Positions 1 through 14,300 of a DNA stretch of 64,000 bases are shown here, piece after piece (positions within the stretch are counted from its first letter, which is position 1; every line of letters starts with the position of its first letter). Origin of the DNA: Certhia americana (Eukaryota; Chordata; Aves; Passeriformes; Certhiidae). Under the pieces are notes generated by a model. The model saw only the letters and a list, made by a program, of their open reading frames with translations, had not been told where the DNA came from and searched no databases. The stretch is taken from NCBI GenBank assembly GCA_018697195.1, contig CM031857.1, positions 90,816,274 to 90,880,273 of the forward strand, in the 5' to 3' direction. Position numbers and translations under genes: made by a program.

Positions 1-3000
1 TGTCTCCTGGAGTTGGGCAGAGTTCTCTGAATTATGTTAAGGAAAACTGAGTAAAACTAAGTCAAAATTATCCAGATATTGTGACATAGGTCAAGTATTT
101 AGAAGTGTACTTCAGGTGCAGCCTTTGGCAATGATTCTGATGGTTTTGTTGTTTTGGAGTTGCCTTGGCACCAGAAGTGGGATGATAACTAGTGAGACAT
201 TTTAAATATAACAGTGTATCTAGTGTACAGATGTCTGTCTTAAGGGTGAGAAATTCCAGAAAATGTAGGTTTGAGCTATAACTGCTAGATCATATGCTGC
301 TAACCAGAAAATAACTACTACTACTATATTATTTTTGTTTAGAAATGTAAAGATGCTTTTGTTTGGGGTGTCAAGTTTGAATGTAGTGAGAACTTAATGT
401 CATTTTGAATTACGGAGGATTTTGAGATCTTGCAGAACTTAGTCTTCTAGTTGAGGAAAAATAATCTCAGTTTTGATTCATGCCCTTCTCTTAACGTGTG
501 AGTGGTAACAGTGGCAGCTTTTAGCAATTTCTGTGAGTTCATTTCATTTCTTTTTCTTTGTGTTCCCAGTTCTAGCGTTTTAGAAACAGAATGTTACTGT
601 GATACTAACAGTGTGAATGCCTTTTGTCTTATTCTGGAGCCAAAACTTTGACTAGATCTCTCAACTTGTCCACCAGGCTTCAGAACCAATGGTCATGCTG
701 CCCCACTGGGCACATAACAGCAGCAGCCTTTAACGTGGCTCTGATTGTCTCCAACAGGTTGCTCTTTGTGGAAGCTGGGATTCTATAAATCCACTGAGGG
801 GACGCAGGCAGTGGCTCTGGACTGTCACAAGTCCTCGTGGGCTGGTGCATCATCTTTGACATTACTGATTTTTGCTAAAGATACCTGCATTTGTAGGCTG
901 TGGATTCTCACATGTACATACAATTCCAGGGAGAGTGACAGGAATCAGTAATATTGAGGAAATACAGTCTGAGTGTAGATTCAGAGTTGTTACAGAAAGC
1001 TTTCTGCATTAGCTTCATTTGAGGAGAGTGAAAGGCTGACCTGTGCAATTACTGATTTTCAAATACTTTCCTTCTCATTTCAGTATTAAGATTGAAGTCT
1101 GTGAAATGCACATGGAATTGTGTAAGCAGGTGTGTCCTTTATCCTGCAAGATGATTATGCAGTGATTTCCTTGCAGGCAAATAGCAGAAGCTGTGCTGGT
1201 TATTCACTGAATTTCCCTCCTCCAGGACCTGACTTCATTCTATGAAGCTTTGCTCAGAGCTGCTGGCTCTGCCATGAGCTAGAACTGAAAATATTTGATT
1301 TGCCACTTCCCTTCCCAAACATAGTAGTTGTGAACCAATGTTGTGTGTCCTGCTGTGAGCAGATGTGAGAGAGAGAGGCAGTGTACGTGTGGTATCTCAG
1401 CAGTTCCACACCCATTTAACACACCACAGAGAAGCTCATAATTTCTTCCCAGGCGAACAGGAAGAAGTGATGACTTGTGTTAATTTTCCAGTTTGGAAAT
1501 GTGACATGTTCACATGCTACTGAGTTTGCCTCATCTCCAGGGTGGTTTGTAGGTATATATAATTCTTTTCCACTATAAAGAAAAATAATTAGGCTACGTT
1601 TTAACAATGCAGTGCATTCTGTTGTTCTGTATTGCAGCCTGATGGCAGGGTGGATCATGGGAATTTGGCAGACAGTTCCTTTCACTCATTCTCCAGTCTC
1701 TTATAACAGAAGTTATTTTTCTGGTACTTTGGTTTTTTTACCCCCACCCTTATCTTCACCTTGTTTCCACTGCACATGAGAGTTTATAATCATTGTTTGT
1801 CACTTGCCTTCTTTCTGTCTCTCTCTCCCTCTCCCACTACTGAGATCCTCCTATTTTTTTTCCTTGTTTCATTCACCTCTATCTTTATGGGACCAAAATA
1901 CAGCTTTCTGTTCTGTTTTGTTTCTGCTCTGATGGGCAACAAACGGTCTGACAAAATTGCTCACACTGTCCTAATTCTCACCAAAATCATGCTACACAAA
2001 AGAATCTGGCTGTTGTTGTACTAGTCAAAAGTGACCAGTAACAGAAGACACTTTCTGATCTTCGATAAAATAAAGTAAAAGGGAAAAGTAAGTTTATTAA
2101 ATAGTCATTAGAACACAAGCACTTCTATTCCAGTCAAAGGCTTGGTGGAAGGAAAGTCAGTTTGACTGGAACTTCTAATATTTGCTGCTCTTATGTGCTC
2201 TGTTTCTTCTGTTATGTATTCATGAAATAAGGCTTTCAGTTCCTTGTATGCTGTTTCCAGCTCTTTTGTAGAATTTTTCTTCTAGGGCCCAGGTTTATAT
2301 CCTCAACATTCAATACTAATTGTTAGTACTTGAAAAAGTGTAAGTGCAGATCTTCTCAAAATCATACTCTTCTAATATTTTTAAGATGGGATAATTTTTA
2401 GTTTTAAATGTTTGAGAGTTTTTTGCTACATAAACTGAGTCTCTGCTGTAGAGTGAAACAATGTTAATGGGGGAAAAGGCAATACAACACACTTACCTTG
2501 AAGAAGAAGTCTCCAAAATTCCCATATTCTATCATCAAACAAGGACAGGCAGGTTGAAATGACTTATTTTTGCATCTTGTTATTATAATTAGTGTACAGT
2601 ATTAGAAAAATGTTATTTTCTGCATGTTTTTCTCTTGAAGTTACTTTGGGTATTTATCATTGCTTTTAGACTGCTGTTCTATCAGGGAGCTGTTTCTTCT
2701 TGTAAAAAGGAAACCACATCCATAAAGTGTGACTCTAAACTTGTGAAACTGGCACTAAGTGTCAGAGGCAATTGAACTATTAAGGGGGGGGAAAGGGTTT
2801 CTTAAAAATTGATGTTTCTTATTTTGTTAATGAACAGAGGCAAAAATTTTCTGTAAAGATATTTCTTACTGCTGTATATTCTAGAATTTAGACCATGTAC
2901 TACGTTGTCCTGGGAGTGATTCTGTGTGCAGTATTTGGGGCTTGGGGTTATTCAACAGTGCTGCTTTTGAGATCAAGCCCTTGGTTTACAACTGGCATTG

Positions 3001-5189
3001 GATGTGTGGGTGGAGACCCGTGCATAATCTGGCTTCATTTGGGAAAGCTTCTCAGATGTTACAGTGGGAGGATATTCTGCAGTGTGAACTGTTGTTGTGG
3101 GCTTCTTAGTTCCCAAGGATAATGTGGAAGAGACCATATAAATATATATATAAACACAGTTCTATGTATAGAATATGATATGTCTATCTACATATATAAA
3201 TTATATATATTAAACTGCAGCTGTCCTTTTCAAAACTGCTGCTTCTGAATGCCAGTTTGCAGATCCTAGCAAGTATTATAATGGTGTGAGTCAAAAAAGC
3301 ACAATATTAAAGGCCTTTGCATTCCTTAGGGAGTGAGGGAGCTGGGTCAGTAGTCACTTGGGGTGATACCAGCCCCTGGCTGTCTATTCCCATGAGAACG
3401 GTGACACTGAGGAATAATGAGTGTGTGCTGTGCTGCAGGCTGCTTTCCCTTTGTGCCACTGTCAAAGGCTTGTCCACACTTCTCTTAAATTTAATGTGTA
3501 TTGTTGGATACCAAAGTAGGCTATGCTTCCAGAATTTACAGTGGTTCCAGAAAAAAATACCATTTGTATTACGTGTTAAAATGCAACAATCCAGTATTTT
3601 AGCCAGTGTTTCTAGGCTCATCTGAATGTCTCTTGTTGACCTAAATGGGACTGGTTCTTGGTAGTCATTGCTGTATTTGCTATGTCAATTTATAGGATTT
3701 CTTGAGCATTAGAGTTCAAAATCTTGTAAAAAAGATGAAGTGGGGATTATTAAACCACCATGGAAACAAGTGAATTATTTCCAGTCTAAAAGAAGGTTGC
3801 AGTTAAGGTAACTTTACAGCTAGAACTCTAGAGTCTGTAACCTGTAATATAAATCCTCATTGAAAAGCTAAACAGAAACTGTACCCTGAAGACCAGACAT
3901 TTATTACAAGTATGTTTCTTTGAGAGAAAACACCAGATTTTAGGTGGGTGAAATGCTCATTATATGTGCATGTTTATGTTGGGTGACATGGGGAAAGCAG
4001 CTTTGGATCCTAAAGGATAGGCAGTTGTAATTAGGTGGAATGTATGTTGAAGGTTTCTAGCTGAGTTGTACAGCCTTGCTTCACTACTGTTTTTAAGGCC
4101 TTTAATTTAGGCAGCATTTATTACAGAACTGTGTGATTCAATAAAACCCAGCTAGGTGGTGATACTGTGTGTGGTAGTGCGTGGGTGGAATAAACATCCC
4201 CACTCGGATTTGAGTCCTATAAAATTTGGAAAGGAGTTGATGCTTTTATTGGTACAACATGATTCATTTAGTACAAAATGTCTATTTCATTTTCCTCTCC
4301 CTGTAAAAAGAAGAAGAATCTCAAACATTCAGATGTCTTTCTGGGTCAGAAAAGGTAACGCTGTTTTAGAATTATGTACCCATAAGCAGCATTGACTCCT
4401 TATTAATATTTTTCATACCATTCCTAGGAGGAAGCTGTTTCATTGTCATTAGCCTGATGCTTCTTCCTGTAATCTTTGCATCATGGTTATTTACACTGAA
4501 TCATCTGCTTAAAAAAACCCTGAAGCACACCCTTATGATGAAAATGATGCAGGAGATAAGAGCTACTTTAGATTTGAAAAGACTTCCACAGTTATTCTAG
4601 GAAAAAGTCATCTGCTGCTCACTCACATCTCCAGTTCTTCTGGAGCTCATGTAGACAGGAGGCACAAATTTCATATTCCTCAGTTTCTGTTGTATTTCAG
4701 AGTTGAGAGGCTAAGCTGCAGCCCTAGGTTACAGTAACATGGCCAGTGATGTTAGAGCTGAATGGGCAGAGCCATCATGTCAGAGGCTACTGGTGATGTA
4801 GGAAAAGTCAAGTCAGTGCTTGTCTGAATGAAAAAGGACAAAGAACAGGGGAAACTTTGCTGCTTTTATCTCCATCCGGAAAAGTAGAAGAGGAAAGGAT
4901 TCAAAATTCTAACAAGGGAGGAGACGAGGGAGGAAAACCTGAGTCTGAAGATCTGAGGGGGGAGTCTGAGTGACAAGAACTTAGGGGTGAGTCTAAACTA
5001 TACTATGCAGCTGAGAAGTAAATGCTTATCCTAAAATGGTAGCATAGGAGAGAAAATATAATAATCTCCAGTGAAGTGTTTTCCTGTGACTTCTTAACTT
5101 CAGGCTGCTCATTTAAAAAAGAATAATACAGATGCATTTTTTTATTTATTTAAAAATGAACAAACAAAACCAAACTTCTTGTTTTGCAG
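1..5189 (+). other. GRTP1 intron (3' part), non-coding
   Basis: This is the 3' part of the intron before the first visible GRTP1 exon. I looked for the expected N-terminal GRTP1 coding sequence (the acidic PYGFERPEDF-like stretch and the IKWSKLL-like stretch) and did not see it. An AT-rich TA-repeat patch lies near 3133-3212. No other gene is recognised. Confidence 0.7.
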
Positions 5190-5348
5190 TGAAGAGATAT
5201 ATCAGGAAAGGCATCCCCAATGAACACCGTGCATTGGTCTGGATGATTGTGAGTGGGGCCCAAACCAACATGGAACAAAACCCTGGGTATTACCACAGAC
5301 TGCTTGAAGGAGAGAAGAATGCCAAGCTGCTTGAAGCAATCAAAACAG
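5190..5348 (+). CDS. GRTP1: GRTP1 exon: start of TBC domain
   Basis: The exon has 159 bases, with acceptor TTTTGCAG ending at 5189 and donor GT at 5349. It encodes the VKRYIRKGIPNEHRALVW stretch that opens the TBC domain, through NPGYYHRLLEGEKN to EAIKT. It starts in phase 1 (the first base of the Val codon is upstream) and ends one base into an Asp codon completed by the next exon. The open frame runs upstream into the intron, but the splice site and homology set the border. Confidence 0.93.
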
Positions 5349-8300
5349 GTTATTCTCTTGATAATGCTGTTTATCCAAATTTATCCATCCTATGTCCTTA
5401 AGTGTTAGAGATCAAGTTATGTCATGGAAAACTTAATGTTTCTGTAGTAGTGGTTTAAGTGCTGAATTAACACTTAAATTAGATTAACCATAAGCTCTTT
5501 AACAGCACAGATCTTTCCAGGTCATTCATGTGGTTAAAAGCATTAAGGAATGCTTTTAAGGAAGATTAGGAATTATTTGAGAAGTAATACGCTAGAAAAT
5601 GTTAGTGTCATCTAAGTGATTGAAGAGTTGTAACTTTGAGCCATGACACCTGCCTTTGTTTCTCCTTAATTCTGTCCCATAGGACGCTGGAGAAGCAGCA
5701 GGGATGGTTGAAGATGTGGTAGAGAGGCCCATATGAGGCAGATGAAGTATGCTAGGATTTCAGGTGGAGTAAGAAGACTGATAAGAAAAAGCTGTTGATG
5801 GATTTATATGAATTATAAATGGTGCACAGAGGGTGAATGAGGAGCAATTGTTATTTGTTTCATGTAACATAAGAACCAGGGACACTGAATGAAATTTGCC
5901 ATGCTGCACGTTTAGAAGAGTTGTGGCACTTGTTACTGTGCTGCAGAGCTTAGAAGTATGAACTGGTTTAAAAAGGAATTTGATAAACTGAGAGGTGGGG
6001 GAACCCACTTGGTGCATGAAAAACACTAAACACTAAATGGAAATCCCTGGGGGGGAAATGTAGGAGGTGAAACACCCCTCCTCTACTAATGTTTTCATAT
6101 GTGCTTTCTGTGAGCACTGATCAGTGGCCAATACTGATGGCAGGGTGTAAGAGCAGCCAAAGGCTTAGGCTGGCCCACTGGGAGGAAAAAAGGTAGTAGG
6201 TGAGGACAATCAAGTAGGAGTTTGATGTAACTGATACTTGTCCTGAAACTTGCTACAGCAGTGCCTTTGTGCTGAAGCTGATATTGGCTGAAGTCAAGAG
6301 ATTGGGCTCTGCTCCAGAACAATGCTGAGGTTGTTTGGTTAGAAAGGCAGGTTGTCTTTTTCCTCTTGCAAAAACCCAGGTACTTAAAGTTTGGGCTTTA
6401 TGGATTTTTATTTGAGTTGGATAAGCATCCAAACACTTTTGGTTCATGCAGAGTTTCTTCTCTGCCTTTCCCTGCAACAACAGTACTTTGGGATTTTGGG
6501 ACTTCACGCCTTAGTAAGGTATTTTGGTGCATAAACTTCATGTTCCTATGAATAGTGGAGACTAGCCAGAAATCTACAGGCTTATATCCTCTCAGTGCTA
6601 GAAGCAGTAGAGCTCTTGCTATGAATAAAGAGGGAGCTATTAAGATGGCTTTCTAAAGCCCTCTTTGGTAAGGGTCTGGAGAAGCATCAAACTATTCAAT
6701 TGGGGTAAAATTGCTGCAAGAGAGAGTTGAAAACAACTTTTTTCCAGTACTAGACAAAGACATGAATAGTCAGTAGGTAGCTTTCCACACAGGTAAAAAT
6801 GAAATAAAAATTTTTTTGGGGGGGAGGAAAAATGTTAGGAGTTGATAAAGATCTATTTGTGAACTATGGAAGAAATAGTTTTAGAAGAGCTAATGCATTG
6901 ACTGGAAAACTGCAGAAAGGAAAATTAACATGGAGCAAAAGGGAAAAGATTTTAAAAAATGGCTTGGAAGACTCTTGGATAGGAAAAAATATAATGAAGA
7001 TCTCAGACACTCCTTTGGAAAGGAGGAGCCAATGTGGACATAGGGGGGATGAAAGGAGCAAAGTACTTAAGGTGAATGTAAACTTTGTGGTTAGTGTGTT
7101 TAATGAAGTTGTGCTCCTGTTGACTGTGCACATTTTATAGTGGGCTTTGGCTGAGGATTTTGAGTGTGAATTGTTGCCTGACTTTCATTTAGTTTCTTCA
7201 AGTGTTGTTTTCCCATTACTGTAGTTGTTTTTAATAATATAGCAAGGTAAGATGTGGATTTATACTGCTGTTTGCTTTCTTGTTTGCAGTTTCCAGAATT
7301 TTCAGGGAACTGTGCCGTATTTATTCCCACAGCTGTAAAGTTACAGCTCAGCATAATGCTGGGGTTTATAAACGAGAGAACAGCAATCACTTTTTTTTTC
7401 CTTTTTCCTGGGGGAGGACAAGGCCAACCAAAGATTTTAGTTCAAATTCAGTTTAAAATGTGTAAGAGCCAATATGTCCTCTTGCTTTCACATGCCCAGA
7501 AGCTGCAAACAATTTTCATATGTGTTTGAAACTAGTTTTTTCATATGAAAAAGTCTTTAATGTGGTATAATCAGGTTAAAAACAGCAGTTGACTGTGTGA
7601 AGGAATGGTCTAATCTTTAAAGAACAATCTGATCAGGAATAGCAACGGAAGTCTTTCAGCTAATTAATTCTGTAATCTGTTCTTTCACCATTTTTGCCCT
7701 TTAACTTCCTGATTCTGAACTGATGAGCTTTATTGCTACTTTGTTTTATATGGTATTTGCTGTTCAAACATTTTTGGTTTTTTAAGAAAAATGTAGGAGG
7801 GAACAGGCTTCTTACTCTAACTATTAAAAAAGAGCTTAAAGAATGCAGGTGTCTAAATTTTTGTGTCTTAGTTTATGTACACGTTTAGAATGTCATGCAT
7901 GCCAACAACACTTTGTTTTTCATGTCCTATTGTAGGAAAGTTGTAGGACAAATGATGTTGTAAGATAAAATGTGACTCTCTAATGCAGAGGCTACATGCT
8001 GGGTGCAAGAAGACTGGAGTGTAAGCTGTAGCTTCCTTGGACTAAGCTCCTCTTAAGGCTGGACCATTTTGAATTTTAGCTCTTGTATCTTATCTTTTCT
8101 CTCCATTGAAAAAAGACACTTTTGGACAGAACTGTGTCTGTGTCTGCAAGTGCTCAGGCATGTGCTGCAGCTAATCTCTGTTTCCACTCTTGCATTCCAT
8201 GAGGAGGAATTGTAGGTACAGTGAAAGCTATGATTTGATCCTGACCAGTCAGTCCGAGAGCCTGAGCTGTGCTGTGTGACAGCTGGCATAAGGATCTGAC

Positions 8301-11300
8301 TGTGGATTGGATCCACACTATCCACTATCATCCCAGAGTTGCAGGATCTTAACTGAGTTTATGACATGTTCAGTAAAGTTATTCAAACAGTGGTCATTGC
8401 CATTTCACTGGAGGTGGAATATTTTACTATCAAAGCACTAAGAAGCTTCTCCAAAGCTTCTCTGAAACTCAGTGGAAGTTGGGAATTTTCAGGTGAGTTT
8501 AAAGCATTTAACCATGCAAGAGGAAGGGGAAGAGCGTTGTCAGCTCTTGTGGCTCTCTCTAAGAGGAGCCCTGTCAGGTCACAGCCAAGCAGCTGCCTCA
8601 TCTGATCTTTGGTCTACTAGAACAGCTGAAGGGAGAACTGGAGCAGTAAAGGGTGTAGTGATACTTCCTCAGAATGTTTTTCCTAGTTTCCAGTTGTCTG
8701 CTCTTTGGAGAGTTGCCAAGACATATGCTTGTACCTAATAATGCTGGATGGGAAAAAAATTCACAAAACCCCTTCTGGTTGCTCCTTTTTCATGTTGTTT
8801 ACTTTGCTCGTGATTTTGCAGATTGGTGCTGTCTCAATGCTGTTAAGCATCTCTCTCTAAACTAAGGAGCTTTTATCCACCTGGCTTTATGCTGTGTATG
8901 GTAGCCATTTTATATCTGTGGTCTTCCTTGTTGACATTCTCTTCTGTAATTTCTCTAATTCTGGTATCATCTTTTGGAGATGAAGTGGACTGGAATTTAT
9001 GCATGTGCTTCTCAGATTTGTACAGTGGCTTTTTTGATTGCTGAAAGCTCCTAACTGTCACTTGGTAGTGGGGATTGTGAGGCTCAATTTTTCTGAGTTT
9101 AGTTAATGACAAACTTGGCCTTAACTTCAAACAAACAAACCCCTGAGTCTCCAAAACAGTTTAAAATTCTAGGTGTTGCAGGGAAGAGCTTGAAGATGGC
9201 TCCTAAATACCTAGTTATAACAAATCTAAAATACCCTTTAAGTATACTGTTTGTACAAGTTGCAATTTATGGCCTAATCTCATTATTCTGGATTTTCAGT
9301 GGAGTTTTTGAGTGCTTGTAGTTGGCAGTTGAAGTGAATTTTTGCTCTGCTCTCCACTATGTAAAGAAAGAAGAAATTACCTGCCTGGAAGCCCTTCAGA
9401 GCAGATGCACATTACAGATGTAGCAGTGGCAAAGAAATGACTGTAAGTGGAGTAGGATATGTTAGTTACAAAAATACTTGTGTAATTTACTGACCACCTG
9501 TGTCTTGGAGTAGGAAGCACCTGGATATGAAAGTAAAAGTGCCATGGTTTAGGAAATGTATTCTTCAATTTAGCACTCCCACTAAAACCACTTGCTGGTT
9601 CTTCTCCCCACCTTCAGCTGGAGGGACAAAAAGCAAAGATCATGGGTTGAGATAAGAACAATTTACTGGAAACAGCAGTGAGATACAAAAATAAACAGCA
9701 ACAATATTAATAACAACATGTATATGAATCGATTCACACAGAAAGAAAACAAATTACAATGCACAATGCCAGGTGACTCGCTCTGCTGCTTTCTCAACTG
9801 GATGGAACCCCTTCTCCCTGGAAGACAGTCCCTTTCCCAGGCCCCTGGCAATGATGAGGTGGTACAGAATAACCTGCAGGTCCTATAGCCACACTCCTTC
9901 CCAGATACTGCAGAAATTAACTCTGTCCTGGCTGGAATCAGGACAAAAAAGAAGGATGAGATAGCAAGCCTGACTTTTGAAGTATCCTATGTAGGAAAAG
10001 CACGAGACTGGTTCCAAACCCATTGGTTTTCTGGACTGCACTTTCAAACCTCTTTTCTCCAGAAATAGAATTAATGACTGTAGCTCTTGGTACCAAAATA
10101 GACATCTGTTTTATAAACTGAGCCTAATGTGCTCTGCCTGTTTGTGTTACTAAATGAGGTAGAAATACTGCAGACCCATGAGAGGGAAGAATGAAGCCAA
10201 TGGTCTTCTCATGGTTGCTGCACAGAGATAAATCAGCAGGAAAGCTGATGGTTGGTTTTGTTTCATAGCAGCATAAAACTGCCAGCTCAGAGTGCTGAAA
10301 GATTGTTCAAAAAATTGCTATTGGGATTTATTCTGAGTTTACTACAAAAGAGTAGCTAGTCTTTTCATTGTGACCTTCTTCCTAGTTCTGTGCTCCCATA
10401 CCTAGTTTATTTATAAGCAGCAGATCTGCACATAATGAAAAGAAAGTCATAATTTTGGGATTTATGTAGCAGTGTAAGATTCTAATGCCCATTTTGCTGC
10501 TTGAAAAGAACCCTGATTTTTTTCCCCCCCAAAACTGGACTAGTGTGGGGCTGTATTCCTTTGGACAGTCATGTTTATTAAGAGTGAAGCAGATTAATGG
10601 ATAGAGGAGGGAGAGCATGCAAATGGAGCAGAAAGGGCAGTATGGACCCTCTGCTCTTGTGCTCAAGTAATAATCTGGCACAAGGAGTTCAGTGAGACCA
10701 TGCTCCATGTCTTTTATTAAGGGTAAAGCCTTTTAGTTCTTGTATTTTGTTTTTTCTCTCCATCCCCTCGCCCTAAACTGAAATACAGTTACTAAATATA
10801 AAGTTTTAAATCCTTCATAAAACTATGGAAGTCTTTCCCCAGTCCATGTGGGAAAAACATGCTCTGCAATCAGAAAACAAGTTGCAGCTGATTCTCTCAA
10901 TAGCAGGTTGTGAAATTACAGATGAGTTCAGTTTGAGAGTTCAGTTTGAATAGTCTCTGCTTTGTATGTGATGGACTTTTCTTACTCTCCCCTCACCCTT
11001 TCTCAGTATAGCTGAGGAGAAGAGCCATGGCCAAAATTCAGCATTAGTTATTTCTGTAACATTCAGAATATACTTTAATAAAGAATAAATTCTGATTATG
11101 CAAATACTATGCTGCATAATCTTCCTACCAAGAAGAAACTAGAAATCTCTTTATCCTGTAACTGTATGTTGTTCAGGTCATCTCAAAATTATCTTTTTCC
11201 TTGTGTTTTTCTTATTCACATGAGACATGAAGTGAAATATTTTCCTGCAAATGATTTGTTCCCTTTAGAAGGAAGAAATAGCAATTAGTGTGATAACTTC

Positions 11301-14300
11301 TTCATGCATGTGACTTCCACTACACTGTTTGTGATTTGGGGAGCTTTCTTCCTTTGGTTGCTTACAGCTGAACTTTTGTGTCAAAACTGTTACAGACTTC
11401 TTCCTTTATGCCGGAAAAGGCTGATAAAAAGTGATAATTCTTAGGACATGAGGATCTGTACAGAGGTGCTGTTACGGAAGGTTGTTTTTCACTTTCACCA
11501 AATTTGTTGTTGTTAAATATAACCCAAACAACTACTCATATTTTATTAATAACTCTTGGGTTTTGAAAATTTGCAGAGTTACTGTTAGACATTTAAGTTT
11601 GAGGGAAAAATTCTATTTAAAGATCAGATGCACTAGTGTGTGCAAGTGACCTTGGGCCCTCTTTTTATGGAGTGAAGCAGGCCAAAAATTAACTTTGCCT
11701 GTTTCTTTCCAACAACTAAGGGCTGTTTTGGGGTGACTAGCTCAAACTTGCATGTCTAATTTTTAGACCTTTGTAAGGAGAGATGAGTCCTACTATTAAT
11801 GTTTGGTCTGAAAGAAATTAATGGTTGGAAATGTCAGTAATTGCATGTTCCTTACTTGGTGAAGCATTGAGCTTGAAGCATGTAGGAATGTGCTCTGCTG
11901 CTTGGCTATCGGAAATCACTCCCATTCTCCCCAATCTTGCACCAGTGAAGACACAACTCTTCTCATGATCACATCACGGAGAAAGTGAAATTTTAAAAGG
12001 TGGTTTTTAGAGTGGAAGTCGGCAGCTGTGGGAACAGGTCTGGGGTTTTTTTTACCTGATACTGTTTGGTAGAAGTTCACTTAATAAGTCAGTTGAAAGT
12101 TCATCTGATTCGTTGTAATATGTTTTTCTAGAGGCACAACTCAGTTCATGCCACTTGGCTTGATACATTTGGCATGTCTTGTGTCTGTCAGTCTAAATAC
12201 CTGTTTTGCTTTCATTTAAGCTGTTGCAGTCAGATATGAAGAGAGTCCATTCTGAAGGAGAATTTCTTTAGGCCTGTTTGAAGTTGGTGTGCTAATAGGA
12301 TTATTCTTTCTAGGAATAGATTATCTTTGAATGCAAGTGCCCTTTTAGCCAAAATGGAGGTAAAGCTGCTTCTTAAAATTCATCTGCCAAAACAACAGTT
12401 CAGTGAACCATAGTGAAGCTTCAGTTGTACTTCAGAAGACCCATAGAAGTTTTTTTGGAAAGTGACAAGGAACAGTTCTTAATTTTGGTCTTTTCCCCTT
12501 TTGTCTAGACATGAACAGAACATTTCCAGATAATGTAAAATTCCGCAAAACCGCTGATCCGTGTTTGCAACACGCACTCTACAATGTATTGGTTGCATAT
12601 GGGCATCATAATAAAGCAGTAGGATATTGTCAGGTAGGTAATCATTGTTTTGTAAACAGTGCTGCATTTCACCAGTGGTACAGTTCTTGTCCATTTGAAT
12701 GTGTGTTTTGAGAAATACACCCACGAACTATTTCTGTTTATAAACTGGCCCTGGGAGGTTGCGGGGGGTGGGATATGAATAGCTTCAGGCAAATTCATAT
12801 TTCCTTCTGAATTTCTCAGTGGCTGTTCTCGTAGCCAGATTGATCCATTTGTTAGCTGCAATGTAAGTATTTTATCACACATGGATGTATGAAGAGTAGT
12901 TGCTTTGAAGAGCAAGAGGAAGCGAGCTTGCCTTTCCCTCCTCCTGCAATCTTTCCCCAAACAGTCTTTGGTATGTACAAGGCATCATGAGACCTCAATT
13001 TCCTTTGTTTTCACTGTCACATTTTTCAAAGTACACAAAGACCTGTATTAATGTAGTGTCATGTACTTGGGGGCTGGTAGCATTTATTTAGTGCCATCTC
13101 CCAATATAGATAAAACCAGTAGGAAGAAAATTTCTTTGAAATTCAACCTGATACTGCTTTGATGGTGGCTCCAGAAAGCTTCTGTTGTCACTGTCAAGTA
13201 CTGTAGAGTTTCCTGTGGGACACAAAGAAGGTAATTTGATTCATGATAGTCTGACAGTCAAGGAAAAAAGCATTTGTCTTTAAGGATCTTAAAGAAGCAG
13301 GCATTGTCATGAGCTTTCAGTTCACTTCTTAAGTCTTCTCCTGTCTCTTGCACTTCCTGAGCAAGAATGTGCTAACATATAGCTCATTTTAGTTGAGAAA
13401 GTTAGTGTAGTAAATACAACTACTCCAAAGTTGAAAGAATAGGAACAGTATTTTTTTAAATCTTGAGACGAGAAGACTTAGATGGACTTAAACCTACACT
13501 GAAGTCTCTAAAAAAATTTTTTTTTGTGTACCCCAACTAGTTTTAGTACAGAAATTATTTACTACCATTCTTCAAAAGATGAGTGATTTTTATTATTTTT
13601 CACTAGTATTTGTTTATCAAAATATACTTTTAATATTTTGATAATAAAGAAAGGGTAGAATTACTAACACTCACTTTTTGCAAATGTCAGGTTTCTATAT
13701 GAAGGTGGTTATAGACAACATAACACAAAACTTCTAAACCATAGTAGCTTGTACATGTCCAATTGTTAATAAAATATTTTGGTATCTTTACTGTTTAATG
13801 GGCTAATGAAAGAAGAACACTTAAAAAACTCTTGTGTGGATTCTTTGTACATCTGGTCTCCTCACAGGATCAGTGCTATTATATGTATATGCAGAGTCCT
13901 GGAGGTGTTATGGAAGAAAATGGTTTGTATACAGCCTTTGGATGAGCTAAGCAGCAAAAGCTTGTAAAAGCTGCTGGAACTGCAACATTTTACTTAGTGT
14001 CTTTGGATCAGACATTCTCCTCCTGCAGCCTCACTGTGTACCTGCAGGTTTGTTGTGTTTCTAGTGCTCATCTAATACAGCTGTGTTTGGGTTCTGATCA
14101 AAGCAGCTTTCAGTTGCACTGGGCTTTGGAATTAAAAAAAAAAAAGTGAAATTGAAAGTATAGGCTGCTAAGCTTTTTCTTTTCATTTTCCTCTCCTTGA
14201 TCTTTTGTTAATAATTCTTGTTAGCTGTTGTCATGCAGGTTTAGCAGGTTACTCAACCAGTGGCCTTCATTACTAGAATTGATTTAATATCCACACTTTG

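Noticed and set aside
12505..12960. 151-codon minus-strand open frame overlapping a GRTP1 exon
   Set aside because: It is the shadow of the real plus-strand exon, whose frame and splice sites fit GRTP1.
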